64,000 nt of DNA from Chrysogorgia sp. JL179-B06 (taxonomy: Eukaryota > Cnidaria > Anthozoa > Scleralcyonacea > Chrysogorgiidae): positions 2,211,001 to 2,275,000 of the forward strand of contig JAYKKM010000043.1 of assembly GCA_035772405.1 (NCBI GenBank). The letters run 5' to 3'. Each line of letters opens with the position of its first letter. Within the stretch, counting starts at the first letter, position 1. Of this stretch, positions 53,913 through 64,000 are shown one piece after another. Made by a program: the position numbers and the translations under genes. Under the pieces are notes generated by a model. The model ran no database searches. It saw nothing but the letters and a program-made list of their open reading frames with translations, and was not told the origin of the DNA.

Positions 53913-54027
53913 TAATGTAATATTGTATTTTAATCTTTTGTATATAGTTATATATATATTTAGAATACTCATTAATAACTCACGAAGAAAAGACAAAGGA
54001 AATCAGTGGCATGACGGTGGTTGTATA

Positions 54028-54342
54028 CAGGGTGAAAAAAAAAGCGCAACCTCGGAATTTCCCAAGAAATCCACTGTGTTCTTAAACACAAAAGATTTTC
54101 GCCCCTGGGAATTTAAAATAGCTTGTAATCGTATTCCAGGGGCATAACTGCCTAATTACTACAAACTCGAGCACGTAAAGCAGAATTGAATCGAAATTTA
54201 TGCATTTATTTAATGGCAAGTTGTTTAGTTTACAAGTATCAACAACAGTTAAATTCCCAGAGGCCTAAAATATTTTGTGCTAATAAAAACAAAGTGGATT
54301 TCTTGGGAAATTCCGAGGTTGCGCTTTTTTTTATACACCCTG
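54028..54342. mobile_element. mariner-like MITE with TA duplications
   Basis: TIRs start CAGGGTG, followed by GCGCAACCTCGGAATTTCCC and the complement. They are bounded by TA at 54,026-54,027 and 54,343-54,344. 315 bp. CAGGGTG ends with a TA target are typical of Tc1/mariner MITEs. Confidence 0.75.
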
Positions 54343-54344
54343 TA

Positions 54345-54600
54345 TAGTGGTGTTACTTATATCATCATTGGTTCAGTTTCCTTTGTTCTCTAGTGGCCAT
54401 TATCTCTGATATCAACCTCATAAAGTTATTCATGAGGTTGATAAGTACTTATCAACCTCATAAATACTAAACTTCACCAATGATGATATAAGGCGGTTAT
54501 ATACCTTAGACCTCGGTGTTTAAGCGATATATCAATCCTCGGTTGATATATCGCTTAAACACCTCGGTCACGGTATATAACCTACACTTCTATTTACTGG
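54345..54600. repeat. Clustered hairpins
   Basis: ATCATCATTGGT / ACCAATGATGAT encloses CAACCTCATAAA pairs. GGTGTTTAAGCGATATATCAA and its complement follow (54,511-54,566). Non-coding. Confidence 0.6.
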
Positions 54601-55758
54601 GCTAAAATGGCTTGAATCTTCAATATTGTCGATAAACATGAACTTTTAGATGCATATCCTAAGCCATTTACAACATTCGCGTGCGTGTTGTACCGCTCAT
54701 GTTGTAAATAGTAGATATTCTTGGGATTTATGGATCCTACACCTATATTTTATGTAATTCACCAAGACGTAACTCGTAAGAGAAATCGACGGAGATTTCG
54801 ATAGGTTATTTTAGCTGGCAACGTTCAGGCCAAGGTAGTGGAAGAATAACGGTGCGACGTAGCTACCTGTCCATCCAACAAAGATGTAGGTTAAATACTT
54901 GGTTGGATAATCCACTTCCCATACATCATCAGTCACGGTCGGTGACGGCTCCTGCGAGGATCCTCTATCCTACACCAAGGAAGAAAATGGCAGAATTTCA
55001 TTTAGCAATCTAGATTTAATATAGTCGACCTGCCAACACGAGCTTCTGTATATATATATATATTTTTTTTTTGATGGCGATCACATAGTGATAGCTGTTG
55101 TGAGTGGTTCTTGGAGGGAAATGAATCGAAATTAGCTATTTAGTTCTTCATGTGCGGCAAAGTACAGAAGTTTCTTTGGTATAGTGCGAGATAATAGCAC
55201 GAGATAATAGTAAATTAACGTCATATTTGAGAAACAAATTGGGATATCTTCAACTTGGGATATATAAACTTCAACTTGGGATATCTCCTTAACTTAATTG
55301 ATTTGAATGCTAAAACTTAATAAAGTAAAGTCAGTAAGATCTTTCACATGAACTCCATTTGTATTTTGACTGGAGTACCCCTTTAACCGCGCTTCCATCT
55401 TGAGTACCGTAACATCGATACGTTTCTCTAATCGTGTCACGTATATACTTGCCTTATTAAAAACTGGAGGAAGCTTAAACGACTTTGTATACCCGGTATT
55501 GAACCAGTTTTCCTTGCTTTTCCCGCGACTGATACTGTTTAAACCGACGAGGTGGTAGAAGCACGACACAGTGTAGTTGAACATAACTTTACCGAGTACT
55601 TTTACAAACAGTACAACGACGAACCCTAAGAAAAAAAGGCACGGTTAATGTTTCAATTTCAAAAATTCACCATTGGTCCATTGGAAATTTCTAAAATGTT
55701 AGAAATTTAATTTTTTTAATGTTTAGAAATTACATTCCGCCAATACTAGACAAAAACT
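54601..55758. other. Spacer with one weak open frame
   Basis: The minus frame 55,584-55,294 (96 codons) has no recognised domain. A possible splice donor (AAGGCAAGT) lies in it near 55,450, so a host exon cannot be excluded. Otherwise AT-rich with nothing identified. Confidence 0.35.
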
Positions 55759-57547
55759 ATGAGGCGCCGTGTGTTGCATAATTCAAACCTTTTTCTTCGC
55801 TCAACTGAAAAGCTCACAACACATGTTGAAATGCCAAAACCATGCATTTCACCATGTGAAATACACACAACACATGTTGAATAGCGAAATTAATACTAAA
55901 AATGATTATTTTACTCAATTTTTGCGTGAATTTCAGTCTATTTTTGTGCGAATTTCAGTCTATTTTTGTGCGAATTTCAGTCTATTTTTGTGCGAATTTC
56001 AGTCTATTTTTGCGCGAATTTCAGTCTATTTTTGTGCGAATTTCAGTCTATTTGTGTGCGAATTTCAGTCTATTTTTGTGCGAATTTCAGTCTATTTTTG
56101 TGCGAATTTCAGTCTATTTTTGTGCGAATTTCAGTCTATTTTTGTGCGAATTTCAGTCTATTTTTGTGCGAATTTCAGTCTATTTTTGTGCGAATTTCAG
56201 TCTATTTTTGTGCGAATTTCAGTCTATTTGTGTGCGAATTTCAGTCTATTTTTGTGCCAATTTCAGTATACTTTACGTGCGAATTTCAGTATACTTTACG
56301 TGCGAATTTCAGTTGATTTATATAATCGCTCTAAATACTTCATGTAAACAAAACGAACAGTATCTAAGAATCGATAATGGCGGGAGGAACAGGAAAAATT
56401 GTTGATGCCATATTGGCGAGTGAAAAATTTAGAAGTAGCTTGACCAGAGCTGTAGAAGCATCTGGAACTTCGCAACAGCCACGAAGTTCAACACAGCACA
56501 ACGCTATCGAAGCAGAATGTTTACGTGATTTAGGAGCGGCTATTACTCAGCATGACTCAATGACCTTGTGATTGACCCGAAATAAACTCTACATCATAGT
56601 TGACGTAAATGTAACCGAATTATAGAATGACTTCATGTAAGTAATTTAGCCTTTAGAACCCATATAAGTAGAGCATGAATTGTAACAGTTAGTTAGTTTT
56701 AGTTGTGATCACAGAAGCGAGCAATAAACCCAAAGAAACACGAACTTCTTCACGAGTCGTCTCTCAGCCGGTGTAATTTGCTGTGCTGGCGTGGTCACGT
56801 ACTGGAGTGACTTGTAGTCGAAGAAGCATGCGCACCATGCGGCATCTGCTGTTCTGGCAAGCTATTCATAGTTCCCGTTTGTCCAGCGGTTCGGAAAATC
56901 GACGAAACATTCTGCTTCGATAGCGTTGTGCTGTGTTGAACTTCGTGGCTGTTGCGAAGTTCCAGATGCTTCTACAGCTCTGGTCAAGTTACTTCTAAAT
57001 TCTTCACTCGCCAATATGGCATCAACAATTTTTCCTTATCGATTCTTAGATACTGTTCGTTTTGTTTACATGAAGTATTTAGAGCGATTATATAAATCAA
57101 CTGAAATTCGCACGTAAAGTATACTGAAATTCGCACGTAAAGTATACTGAAATTCGCACGTAAAGTATACTGAAATTGACAAAAATAGACTGAAATTCGC
57201 ACAAAAATAGACTGAAATTCGCACAAAAATAGACTGAAATTCGCACAAAAATAGACTGAAATTCGCACAAAAATAGACTGAAATTCGCACAAAAATAGAC
57301 TGAAATTCGCACAAAAATAGACTGAAATTCGCATAAAAATAGACTGAAATCTGCACAAAAATAGACTGAAATTCACGCAAAAATTGAGTAAAATAATCAT
57401 TTTTAGTATTAATTTCGCTATTCAACATGTGTTGTGTGTATTTCACATGGTGAAATGCATGGTTTTGGCATTTCAACATGTGTTGTGAGCTTTTCAGTTG
57501 AGCGAAGAAAAAGGTTAATTTGAATTATGCAACACACGGCGCCTCAT
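55759..57547. mobile_element. 1.8-kb palindromic element with minisatellites in both arms
   Basis: Arms 55,759-56,523 and 56,906-57,547 are complements, from ATGAGGCGCCGTGTGTTGC at the outer ends to AGCAGAATGTTT at the loop. Each arm contains tandem 22-bp units (TTTTTGTGCGAATTTCAGTC plus two bases): about 15-16 on the left (55,925-56,270) and about 12 on the right. The loop (56,524-56,905) holds an LTR-like stretch with CATATAAGTAG and AGCAATAAACCC, suggesting an inserted solo LTR or a captured promoter and polyadenylation region. Confidence 0.75.
56377..56571 (+). CDS. Hypothetical 64-residue open frame in the palindrome
   Basis: MAGGTGKIVDAILASEKF at its start, mildly amphipathic, no family recognised. 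The arm copy on the other side is also partly open in the opposite direction. It could be the first exon of a lost transposase. Confidence 0.25.
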   Translation: MAGGTGKIVDAILASEKFRSSLTRAVEASGTSQQPRSSTQHNAIEAECLRDLGAAITQHDSMTL

Positions 57548-57649
57548 AAAAAACAATAACTTCAGAGATATTAAATAAAGAAAAAACGTTTTCGTTTTGG
57601 TAAATTAAACGCCTTTCTGGTCTTGAACAACTATGTTGTCATCATTATC

Positions 57650-58915
57650 CACGGGATACAGCACAACATTGTTCACAGTTGGCAGCATAACATTGTTCAC
57701 AGTTGGTAGCATAACATTGTTCACAGTTGATAGCACAGCATTGTTCACAGTTGGTAGCACAACATTGTACATAGTTGGTAGCACAACATTGTCCACGGGG
57801 TACAGCGCAACATTGTTCACAGTTGGTAGCACAACATTGTTCACAGTTGGTAGCACAACATTGTTCACAGTTGACAGCACAACATTGTTCACAGTTGGTA
57901 GCACAACATTGTTCACAGTTGGTAGCACAACATTGTTCACAGTTGGTAGCACAACATTGTTCACAGTTGGTAGCACAACATTGTTCACAGTTGGCAGCAC
58001 AACATTGTTCACAATTGGCAGCACAACATTGTTCACAGTTGGCAGCACAACATTGTTCACAGTTGGTAGTACAACATTGTTCACAGTTGGTAGCACAACA
58101 TTGTTCACAGTTGGTAGCACAACATTGTTCACAGTTGGTAGCACAACATTGTTCACAGTTGGTAGTACAACATTGTTCACAGTTGGTAGTACAACATTGT
58201 TCACAGTTGGTAGCACAACATTGTTCACAGTTGGTAGCACAACATTGTTCACAGTTGGTAGCACAACATTGTTCACAGTTGGTAGCACAACATTGTTCAC
58301 AGTTGGTAGCACAACATTGTTCACAGTTGGTAGCACAACATTGTTCACAGTTGGTAGTACAACATTGTTCACAGTTGGTAGCACAACATTGTTCACAGTT
58401 GGTAGCACAACATTGTTCACAGTTGGTAGCACAACATTGTTCACAGTTGGTAGCACAACATTGTTCACAGTTGGTAGCACAACATTGTTCACAGTTGGCA
58501 GCACAACATTGTTCACAGTTGGCAGCACAACATTGTTCACAGTTGGTAGTACAACATTGTTCACAGTTGGTAGCACAACATTGTTCACAGTTGGTAGCAC
58601 AACATTGTTCACAGTTGGTAGCACAACATTGTTCACAGTTGGTAGTACAACATTGTTCACAGTTGGTAGTACAACATTGTTCACAGTTGGTAGTACAACA
58701 TTGTTCACAGTTGGTAGTACAACATTGTTCACACAACTTCATAGTTGGCAGCACAACATTGTTCACAGTTAGCAGTACAACATTGTTCACACAACTTCAT
58801 AGTTGGCAGCACAACATTGTTCACAGTTGGTAGCACAACATTGTTCACAGTTGGCAGCACAACATTGTTCACAGTTAGCACAATATTGGTAGCACAACAT
58901 TGTTCACGCCTGTTC
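57650..58915. repeat. 24-bp minisatellite, ~50 units
   Basis: Units of AGCACAACATTGTTCACAGT plus TGGT. Because 24 is a multiple of three, frames stay open throughout: two on the plus strand (repeat LFTVGSTT and HCSQLVAQ) and two on the minus strand (NNVVLPTV and CEQCCATN). Variation is mostly T/C at two sites. A 46-bp variant with ACACAACTTCATAGTTGG appears near the right end. I do not call a gene here. Confidence 0.95.
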
Positions 58916-59526
58916 ACATTGTTCACAACTTGCAACAAGTTGTGTGTTTTTACGCGTGTAATCTGACATATATAAGGTACTTTAGGGGTGCCACCGACTT
59001 TTGCAGATTAGTTTGTAAAACATAGTTTCTATACCTAAAGCCAATCGTAGTGTAGATACAACAAGAATATTAATCCAGGACGTCGTGTCTAAAAGAAATT
59101 GCAAAACAGGAAATATAGAAACCATAACAAAATATCAATGTATTTCCATATGTTTAATCACAGATCATGGATAGTTGAAAGAGTGGGCATACGAAATTCA
59201 AGGTAAAGTAATACGAACAACACATTTCTACATGGCTTCGCAAGCCGTGCAAGTTCCAGCAAGTTGTAGACTACCAGTCACTCGTCAGTGCCGGCCTTCA
59301 ACGCAACTCTCCTTTTTTTATAAGCAGTGATGAGCAGTGATGCGCCGGAAGGGTATTTTAGATAGTACATAACATTGTTTGAGAATAATTAATGAATAAT
59401 TACACGCGTGTTTGGCGAAATATTCCTAAAGGAGGTTTTCCAATCATCGCAAGAACTTGCTCTCTGCGAGTGGATGTTAGAGGAAAACCTGTATCTCCTT
59501 TATAGACAACGGGAATCACTATTTGT
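58916..59526. other. Spacer, no gene seen
   Basis: No coding frame with recognisable content. A weak inverted pair GAGGTTTTCC / GGAAAACCT lies near 59,434-59,490. Confidence 0.45.
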
Positions 59527-59692
59527 GCAGCAGTTCATGTCGTGACGTCACAATTTCAACACTATTTGGTTATTTTCTAGGTAAAAAAACTAACCCTTAC
59601 TCAAAATCAAACTCTGATCCTAACCCTAACCTTATTTCAGTTTAAAGTCGAACAATTCGAGTGGTATTTTGACGTCACGACATGAACTACTG
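59527..59692. mobile_element. Small palindromic MITE
   Basis: TIRs AGCAGTTCATGTCGTGACGTC and complement (20 bases compared), 166 bp, non-coding. Confidence 0.65.
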
Positions 59693-60582
59693 TACATTTA
59701 TAAACCTACCACACCCATTTTCTATTGTTCCCAATCGGTTTTGGTATCTTATTCAAGACCTCATTCTAAAAGTTGGTGGCGGCATTTGATTATCGACAGG
59801 GGAGATTGTGGCTGACTTTACACACATTACAGGTCTTGAATTAGAAATTCAAGGCTCGGTATAGGTCTTGAATTTAAATTCAAGACCTATACCGAGTCTT
59901 GAATTTCAAACTCAAAACCTGGAATGAGTGTTCAATCAAATAGCAGTGAATACAATAAATTTACTCAACATAGACAAGTTATTAGGCATGATATTTTCAC
60001 TAAACAAGAATTTACTCAACATAGACAAGTTATTAGGCATGATATTTTTAAAAGCTGTGCCCAACAGTTTAATTAGTCAAAAATCGATTCATTGAACCTT
60101 ATTGTTCGCTTTTCCAAAACCTCTTGAGAGCAATAGAAAATGGGTGTGGTACGTTTTATAAACAACATAAAAACCTCGTGGTCGGTCTTTCATTGAAATT
60201 CAAGACCTCGCGCTCCCACTCGGTTTTCATCCTATATATAGTGAATCCCATAGACAACACTCCTTCTGGTGGGTTTACCCATAGTTTACCTGTGTACTCG
60301 CGAAGCACCGTCTTACACAACGCTGGTTTTCGTGCAGTCCCTGCGGACCTTGCAATAACAAAGCCAACCACTGTTCCTAACATAGAGACCTAAAAAATCA
60401 AATAAACTTAATAATAAAAATAATAATAATGAAGACTTTAACAGTAACACAAATTACTGGATTGCAAGTTAATTACAAAATACAATAAACATACAAACAA
60501 TAAAGTAAGAATTAATTGACTATGCGGCAGTCACTTATATCAGTAATGTTTGGATATGTTAATATATACCCTGCTGTAGTGA
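59693..60582. other. Spacer with hairpins and a weak open frame
   Basis: Repeated TTCAAGACCT and TCTTGAATTT inverted pairs at 59,830-59,925, then a direct repeat of AATTTACTCAACATAGACAA (59,957 and 60,009). Frames 60,124-60,393 (+) and 60,156-60,383 (-) overlap. The minus one (REYTGKLWVNPPEG) looks slightly more protein-like, but no family is recognised. Confidence 0.35.
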
Positions 60583-60829
60583 ATGTGGGAGAGCTTGGAG
60601 TAGACAGACGATACATGGACGATCGTCAAGCTCGTATACTCAGAAAAATGATTATTAGTCCCGGACAGGAATCGAACCTGTAAACTTCTGATTGCCGGTG
60701 AGACGCTCTAACCATTGAGCTACTGAGACTCAAATGGAGGGACTCAGAATCATTTTTCTGAGTATATGAGCTTGACGATCGTCCATGTGTAGTCTGTCTA
60801 CTCCAAGCTCTCCCACATTCACTACATCA
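60583..60829. repeat. Palindrome with tRNA-like centre
   Basis: Arms of about 75-85 bp (60,583-60,656 and 60,745-60,829), with GAGCTTGGAGTAGACAGAC and GACGATCGTC blocks, flank the tRNA-like sequence. No TTAA or other clear duplication was seen. Confidence 0.8.
60658..60729 (-). tRNA. tRNA-like sequence, 72 nt, probably a pseudogene
   Basis: It folds as a complete cloverleaf on the minus strand: acceptor GTCTCAG/CCGGGAC with one mismatch, D stem GCTC/GAGC, anticodon stem TCTCA/TCAGA with one mismatch, T arm ACAGG-TTCGATT-CCTGT. The anticodon loop CCGGCAA would give GGC (Ala), but position 33 is C instead of T, which argues against a working tRNA. A-box and B-box are good, so it could serve as a SINE-type promoter. 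Confidence 0.55.
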
Positions 60830-60879
60830 GTATATATATATATATTATATATGATAGATGTGATCAGTAGACATGATAT

Positions 60880-62600
60880 GTATAAAATGGATAAAACGTT
60901 GAAACTGATCTAGTTTAAAACTTTATTAAAAGGTTACATTTTCGACCACTAACTGTGATCTTCATCAGAACTAAAAACTAAAGACTACAGAACGCCTGCG
61001 TCCAATCTCATTAAATATTATTGGCGCAACAATGGCGTATAAGATTGTGGAAATTCACATTTTTCATTGACCGTAACACTATATCTATAGTAGAATGCAA
61101 GGACTCTAAAAATAAACGTTCACGTTTGTTACTATAACCTCGTTCCAAAAATTATAACATCATTAGGGTGTTTAATGCCTTATATACAATTCCTTTGACC
61201 TGTTCTTGCGTAGGACGGTCCTTTAAATATTTTACATAATGTAAGTAGCGGTTTAAAAGCGGTCTTTATGTCAGCTTTTCGGAGGATACGTTGAACTCTC
61301 TCAGACACACCTTTCACATAAGGGATAACGGCAAAACCTTTTGGGGTTGTTAATTGTCTGTCGTTCCGGTGGACCGCCCCGATGGAGTTTTCGACAAATT
61401 TACCAGGGTAGCCGTTCACTTTAAAGTGCCACTACGATGAAAATTCACCCCCGTCTTTTAGATTTTCTTTAGCATAGAATAGTATTTCAGGGTCGAAAGT
61501 GATCATCGATGTAAAAAAATAAATAAAAATTGGTATTTTGAAGTAAGTATTTTGAGCTCTGAAATCACTATTATTTAGGCCACCATTACTAAAAATGTGT
61601 TCCAAGTGAGCCCGCAATTTCAAAAGGCAATATTGTTTGTGACGTCAAATTCTCAATGCTACGCCTGAATTTCAGTCGAGGTTACTTGTTTTCTTGTTTT
61701 CTTCGAGAAGTAGATGAAATGTCCAGCCTTTCAGACGAAGAATTTGAATAAACGACTTTGATTTACTTGAAGAATTAGCGATGTGGAGTCTTCGCGTTGA
61801 GAATTTGACATCACTTCGTTACGCTGGTCAAGAACATGAACGATTAATGGCGAACATGAACGATTAATGGCGGACATAACAACTCCAGATTCGGAGTCAG
61901 AAAAATAATACTTGCCATCGTCTAATCGCAAAACGGTTTCGACTGAGTAATATTTAGCAGCTCTGCTTTATAAATACGTAAAAATATAGATAGGTAAAAA
62001 TTTGATCGTAGTGGCACTTTAAGATCACTTAGAACTTTACTCTTTTCCTCGTTCCGTAATTCATCGCTCGATGGTAAAACCACTGCTCGATTAAGTAATG
62101 TTTTAACTACCGCTCTCTTGCTCTGTGTAGAACTATGTGAATCATAACTTAAATACTTGTTGGTGTGTGTGGATTTGCGATGAACTTTGACGTCAAGTCG
62201 ACCATCGGAATTCACCACTATGTTCGTATCGAGGAAAGCTATACTTTGTTGACCATTACTGGATGTCGGTACCTCAACTGTGAATTGGATATGGGGATTG
62301 ATGGAATTCAAATGATGTAAAAAGAATTCAAATGATGTAAAAAGAGTTCAACATCCCCGCTCTTGAGACATGCATTAGAATCATCACCAACGTGTTGTAC
62401 AGGAGATGTTTTCTAATGCGTTGTTCTCGATTTCCTGCATCACTAGTTCAGCAACAACTGCACTGACAGGTGATCCCATGGCACACCCAAATATTTGTTG
62501 AAAATACTGTCCTTCAAAAGTAAAATAACTGTTATTTAAAACAAATGCCAATAGATCAAGAACTTGGGTTTCGGTTAGGCTTGTACAACACGATAAGAAA
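60880..62600 (-). pseudogene. Second Penelope-like element, minus-strand part
   Basis: Minus-strand pieces from 3' to 5' are an end block with CTGATGAAGATCACAG and GGTCGAAA (60,968-60,940), the region before GIY-YIG (61,419-61,180: GVSERVQRILRKADIKTAF), and the thumb (62,311-62,025: IAFLDTNIVV, HRKSTHTNKYLSYDSHS). These are followed by palm motifs GDDSNACL near 62,380 and FEGQYFQQ..GCAMGSPVSA near 62,470-62,520. Several frame changes plus an inserted MITE make it dead. It belongs to a different PLE lineage from the 9-13 kb element. Confidence 0.7.
61423..62024. mobile_element. MITE inserted in the second PLE
   Basis: TIRs AAAGTGCCACTACGAT and ATCGTAGTGGCACTTT interrupt the polymerase between its thumb and the C-terminal region. 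~600 bp. Open frames at 61,432-61,623 and 61,731-61,931 are not recognised. A tandem ATGAACGATTAATGGCG duplication lies at 61,836-61,872. Confidence 0.7.
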
Positions 62601-63000
62601 TTGAGTAAACCAACTAGTCGTCATGAGGAGACCACTCAAAAGAAATGGGTGGTTAATGTATCTGAAAGGAACTTAAATAAGAATGAAGTTTCTTTACTCA
62701 GGAAAGGTCTCAATTTCGCCATAACACCGCGACATATTCCTTCAAAGGAAATCCTAACAGCAGTGGAAACAGCGATTGAATATTTACCAACTGAACAACG
62801 AAATCAGAAGTGAGGTTTGCAGCATTGGACATGTCCTCCGAAAAGCTGACATAAAGACCGCTTTTAAACCGCTACTTACATTATGTAAAATATTTAAAAA
62901 ACCAAAGGACCGTCCTACGCAAGAACAGGTCAAAGGAATTGAATATAAGGTTAAATGTAATTGTAAATCGTGCTCATTTACATATGTATAGGTGAAAGCA
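62601..63000 (+). pseudogene. Second Penelope-like element, plus-strand part
   Basis: The N-terminal PLE block (WVVNVSERNLNKNEVSLL, KGLNFAITPRHIPSKEI; 62,601-62,813) is joined directly to a C-terminal block (ADIKTAFKPLLTLCKIFK, DRPTQEQVKGIEYK, CKSCSFTYV; 62,820-62,991). The whole polymerase is missing between them. Orientation is opposite to the adjoining part, so the PLE copies are head to head, as at 10.2 kb. Confidence 0.65.
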
Positions 63001-63044
63001 AAAGATCATGGAGTTCCCGTGGACTCGAACATAAGCCCGGTGTC

Positions 63045-64000
63045 ACAGGAAATTCACCCCCCCCCCCCAGGAAATTCGCCCCCCTCCCCTTGGGGGGGCG
63101 AATTTCCTAGGAATTTCGTCCCCCTAGGGGCGAATTTCCTAGGATATTCGCCCCCCTCTAGGAAATTTGCCCCCCTCTCAATTTCGTTTTAAAATCAAAA
63201 CTTATCAAAAACATTGTTTATTAAATTTAATATTTTACAAAAAAAACACTTAAATATATTCGTTGTGACCAGTTTTTAACAATGAACGATGACTCACACA
63301 TACTAAACAACAATATCAACAAAAGGGTCTAGAATTTGAATAGGGTCGGTTGCGGAATATTAGTCTCTTCCACAGATCTCTAAAATAGGACTGGATCGGA
63401 CCTTCCTATTGTGTGTGATGTTTTAACTTTATCTTATAATCGCTTTTTAATTATCTGGGCTGTGCTTCTTATTCATGACGTAGCTACCCTACCCTCTGTT
63501 TATATTATTACAAGAAAAGAAGTATTCTAAAATAACGATTTTGTCGTGGTGACAAAATTAAATATTGTTTTGGAAAATGCATTCATGAAAGTGAATAGCA
63601 ATGTTGGATTGTTCTTAAAAGAAGTGTTCAAAACTAATTAGCAGAGTCAGATAGTTAAGAAAAAAGTGGAGAAAAACATTTAAACTAAAAAAGAGTGATA
63701 ATTCATTTCGGCGGACAATTTATCAACAAAACAGAGCGGTTATTTATAACGTCATACTAAACACAAAACCCATGTACATTAGGAGAAAGATATTTTCCAA
63801 TCGCTGAGTCACAACAGTGACTATTGGCTCGCTTCGACATTGCCGTTTTGACTGCTGACGAGTGGAAATTTTTTTCGAATGACAGAAGACACGTGTTGTT
63901 ACCACATATTGACGGCGAGTGGATTCCAATTTATATATCGCGACTAAAGAGGAGGGCGAAATTCCTAAAGGGGGGCGATATTCCTAGGAAATTTGTCCCC
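63045..64000. mobile_element. Element with GGAAATTCGCCCCCC-type ends, truncated by the window
   Basis: 63,045-63,185 has at least five copies, in both orientations, of a GGAAATTCGCCCCCCT-like unit. The window's last ~50 bases (63,950-64,000) carry the complementary type (GGGGGGCGATATTCCTAGG). These look like terminal inverted repeats of one element. The 760-bp interior holds no recognised gene. Confidence 0.5.

Noticed and set aside
55902..56405. Phe/Ser-rich open frames in the 22-bp repeat as a gene
   Set aside because: All three frames are open simply because 22-bp units cycle through them without a stop.
57605..58833. Four open frames of 350-380 residues over the 24-bp repeat as genes
   Set aside because: Openness follows from a stop-free unit whose length is a multiple of three; no start context or flanking conserved sequence was seen. 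Kept only as a finding to test.

Overview
The window reads as animal nuclear DNA, most likely from a cnidarian (inference). Support comes from an intronless rhodopsin-family receptor of the cnidarian-expansion type present three times, Penelope-like elements (PLEs), several non-LTR retrotransposon clades, many palindromic MITEs, long (TA)n tracts, and a 17.7 kb Polinton/Maverick. I see no bacterial operons, CRISPR arrays or prokaryotic ribosome-binding sites.

Layout. 1-4.4 kb: a decayed non-LTR retrotransposon with a 2A-like motif, a GIY-YIG retroelement scrap and a Russian-doll set of nested palindromes. 4.7-25.9 kb: three paralogous segments, each with one 312-residue receptor gene on the minus strand. 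Segments 2 and 3 are tandem. In segment 1 the piece next to the gene is inverted, and a PLE in head-to-head inverted arrangement (9.06-12.99 kb) separates it from segment 2. Two textbook hammerhead ribozymes and several weaker hammerhead-like motifs lie beside (TA)n tracts. 25.9-28.5 kb: a SINE, a 20-bp minisatellite, the 3' end of an R2-like retrotransposon and the 3' half of another non-LTR element.

28,543-46,247: a full-length Polinton with 6-bp target duplications (ACCATC) and ~830-bp terminal inverted repeats, sitting inside the reverse transcriptase frame of that second retrotransposon. It encodes a packaging ATPase, a probable double-jelly-roll capsid protein, a chromodomain integrase, a probable penton-like protein, fibre-like and membrane proteins, a BRO-N/nuclease/zinc-finger fusion, a thymidine kinase and a protein-primed family B DNA polymerase. 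A morphogenesis and integration set reads leftward from about 34.97 kb. A rightward structural set follows. Thymidine kinase and a zinc-finger gene read leftward from 40.0 kb, and small membrane proteins, a zinc-ribbon protein and the polymerase read rightward. Many genes are intact, but eight are interrupted by what look like single-base indels, roughly nineteen in total. I saw no in-frame nonsense substitutions, so either recent decay or assembly indel error is possible.

46.8-64 kb: gene-poor repeat-rich DNA with palindromic and TIR elements, a 1.8 kb palindrome carrying 22-bp minisatellites in both arms, a 1.26 kb array of a 24-bp minisatellite open in four frames, a tRNA-like sequence at the centre of a palindrome, and a rearranged second PLE split by a MITE. 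All calls rest on reading the sequence and on family knowledge; no database search was run.
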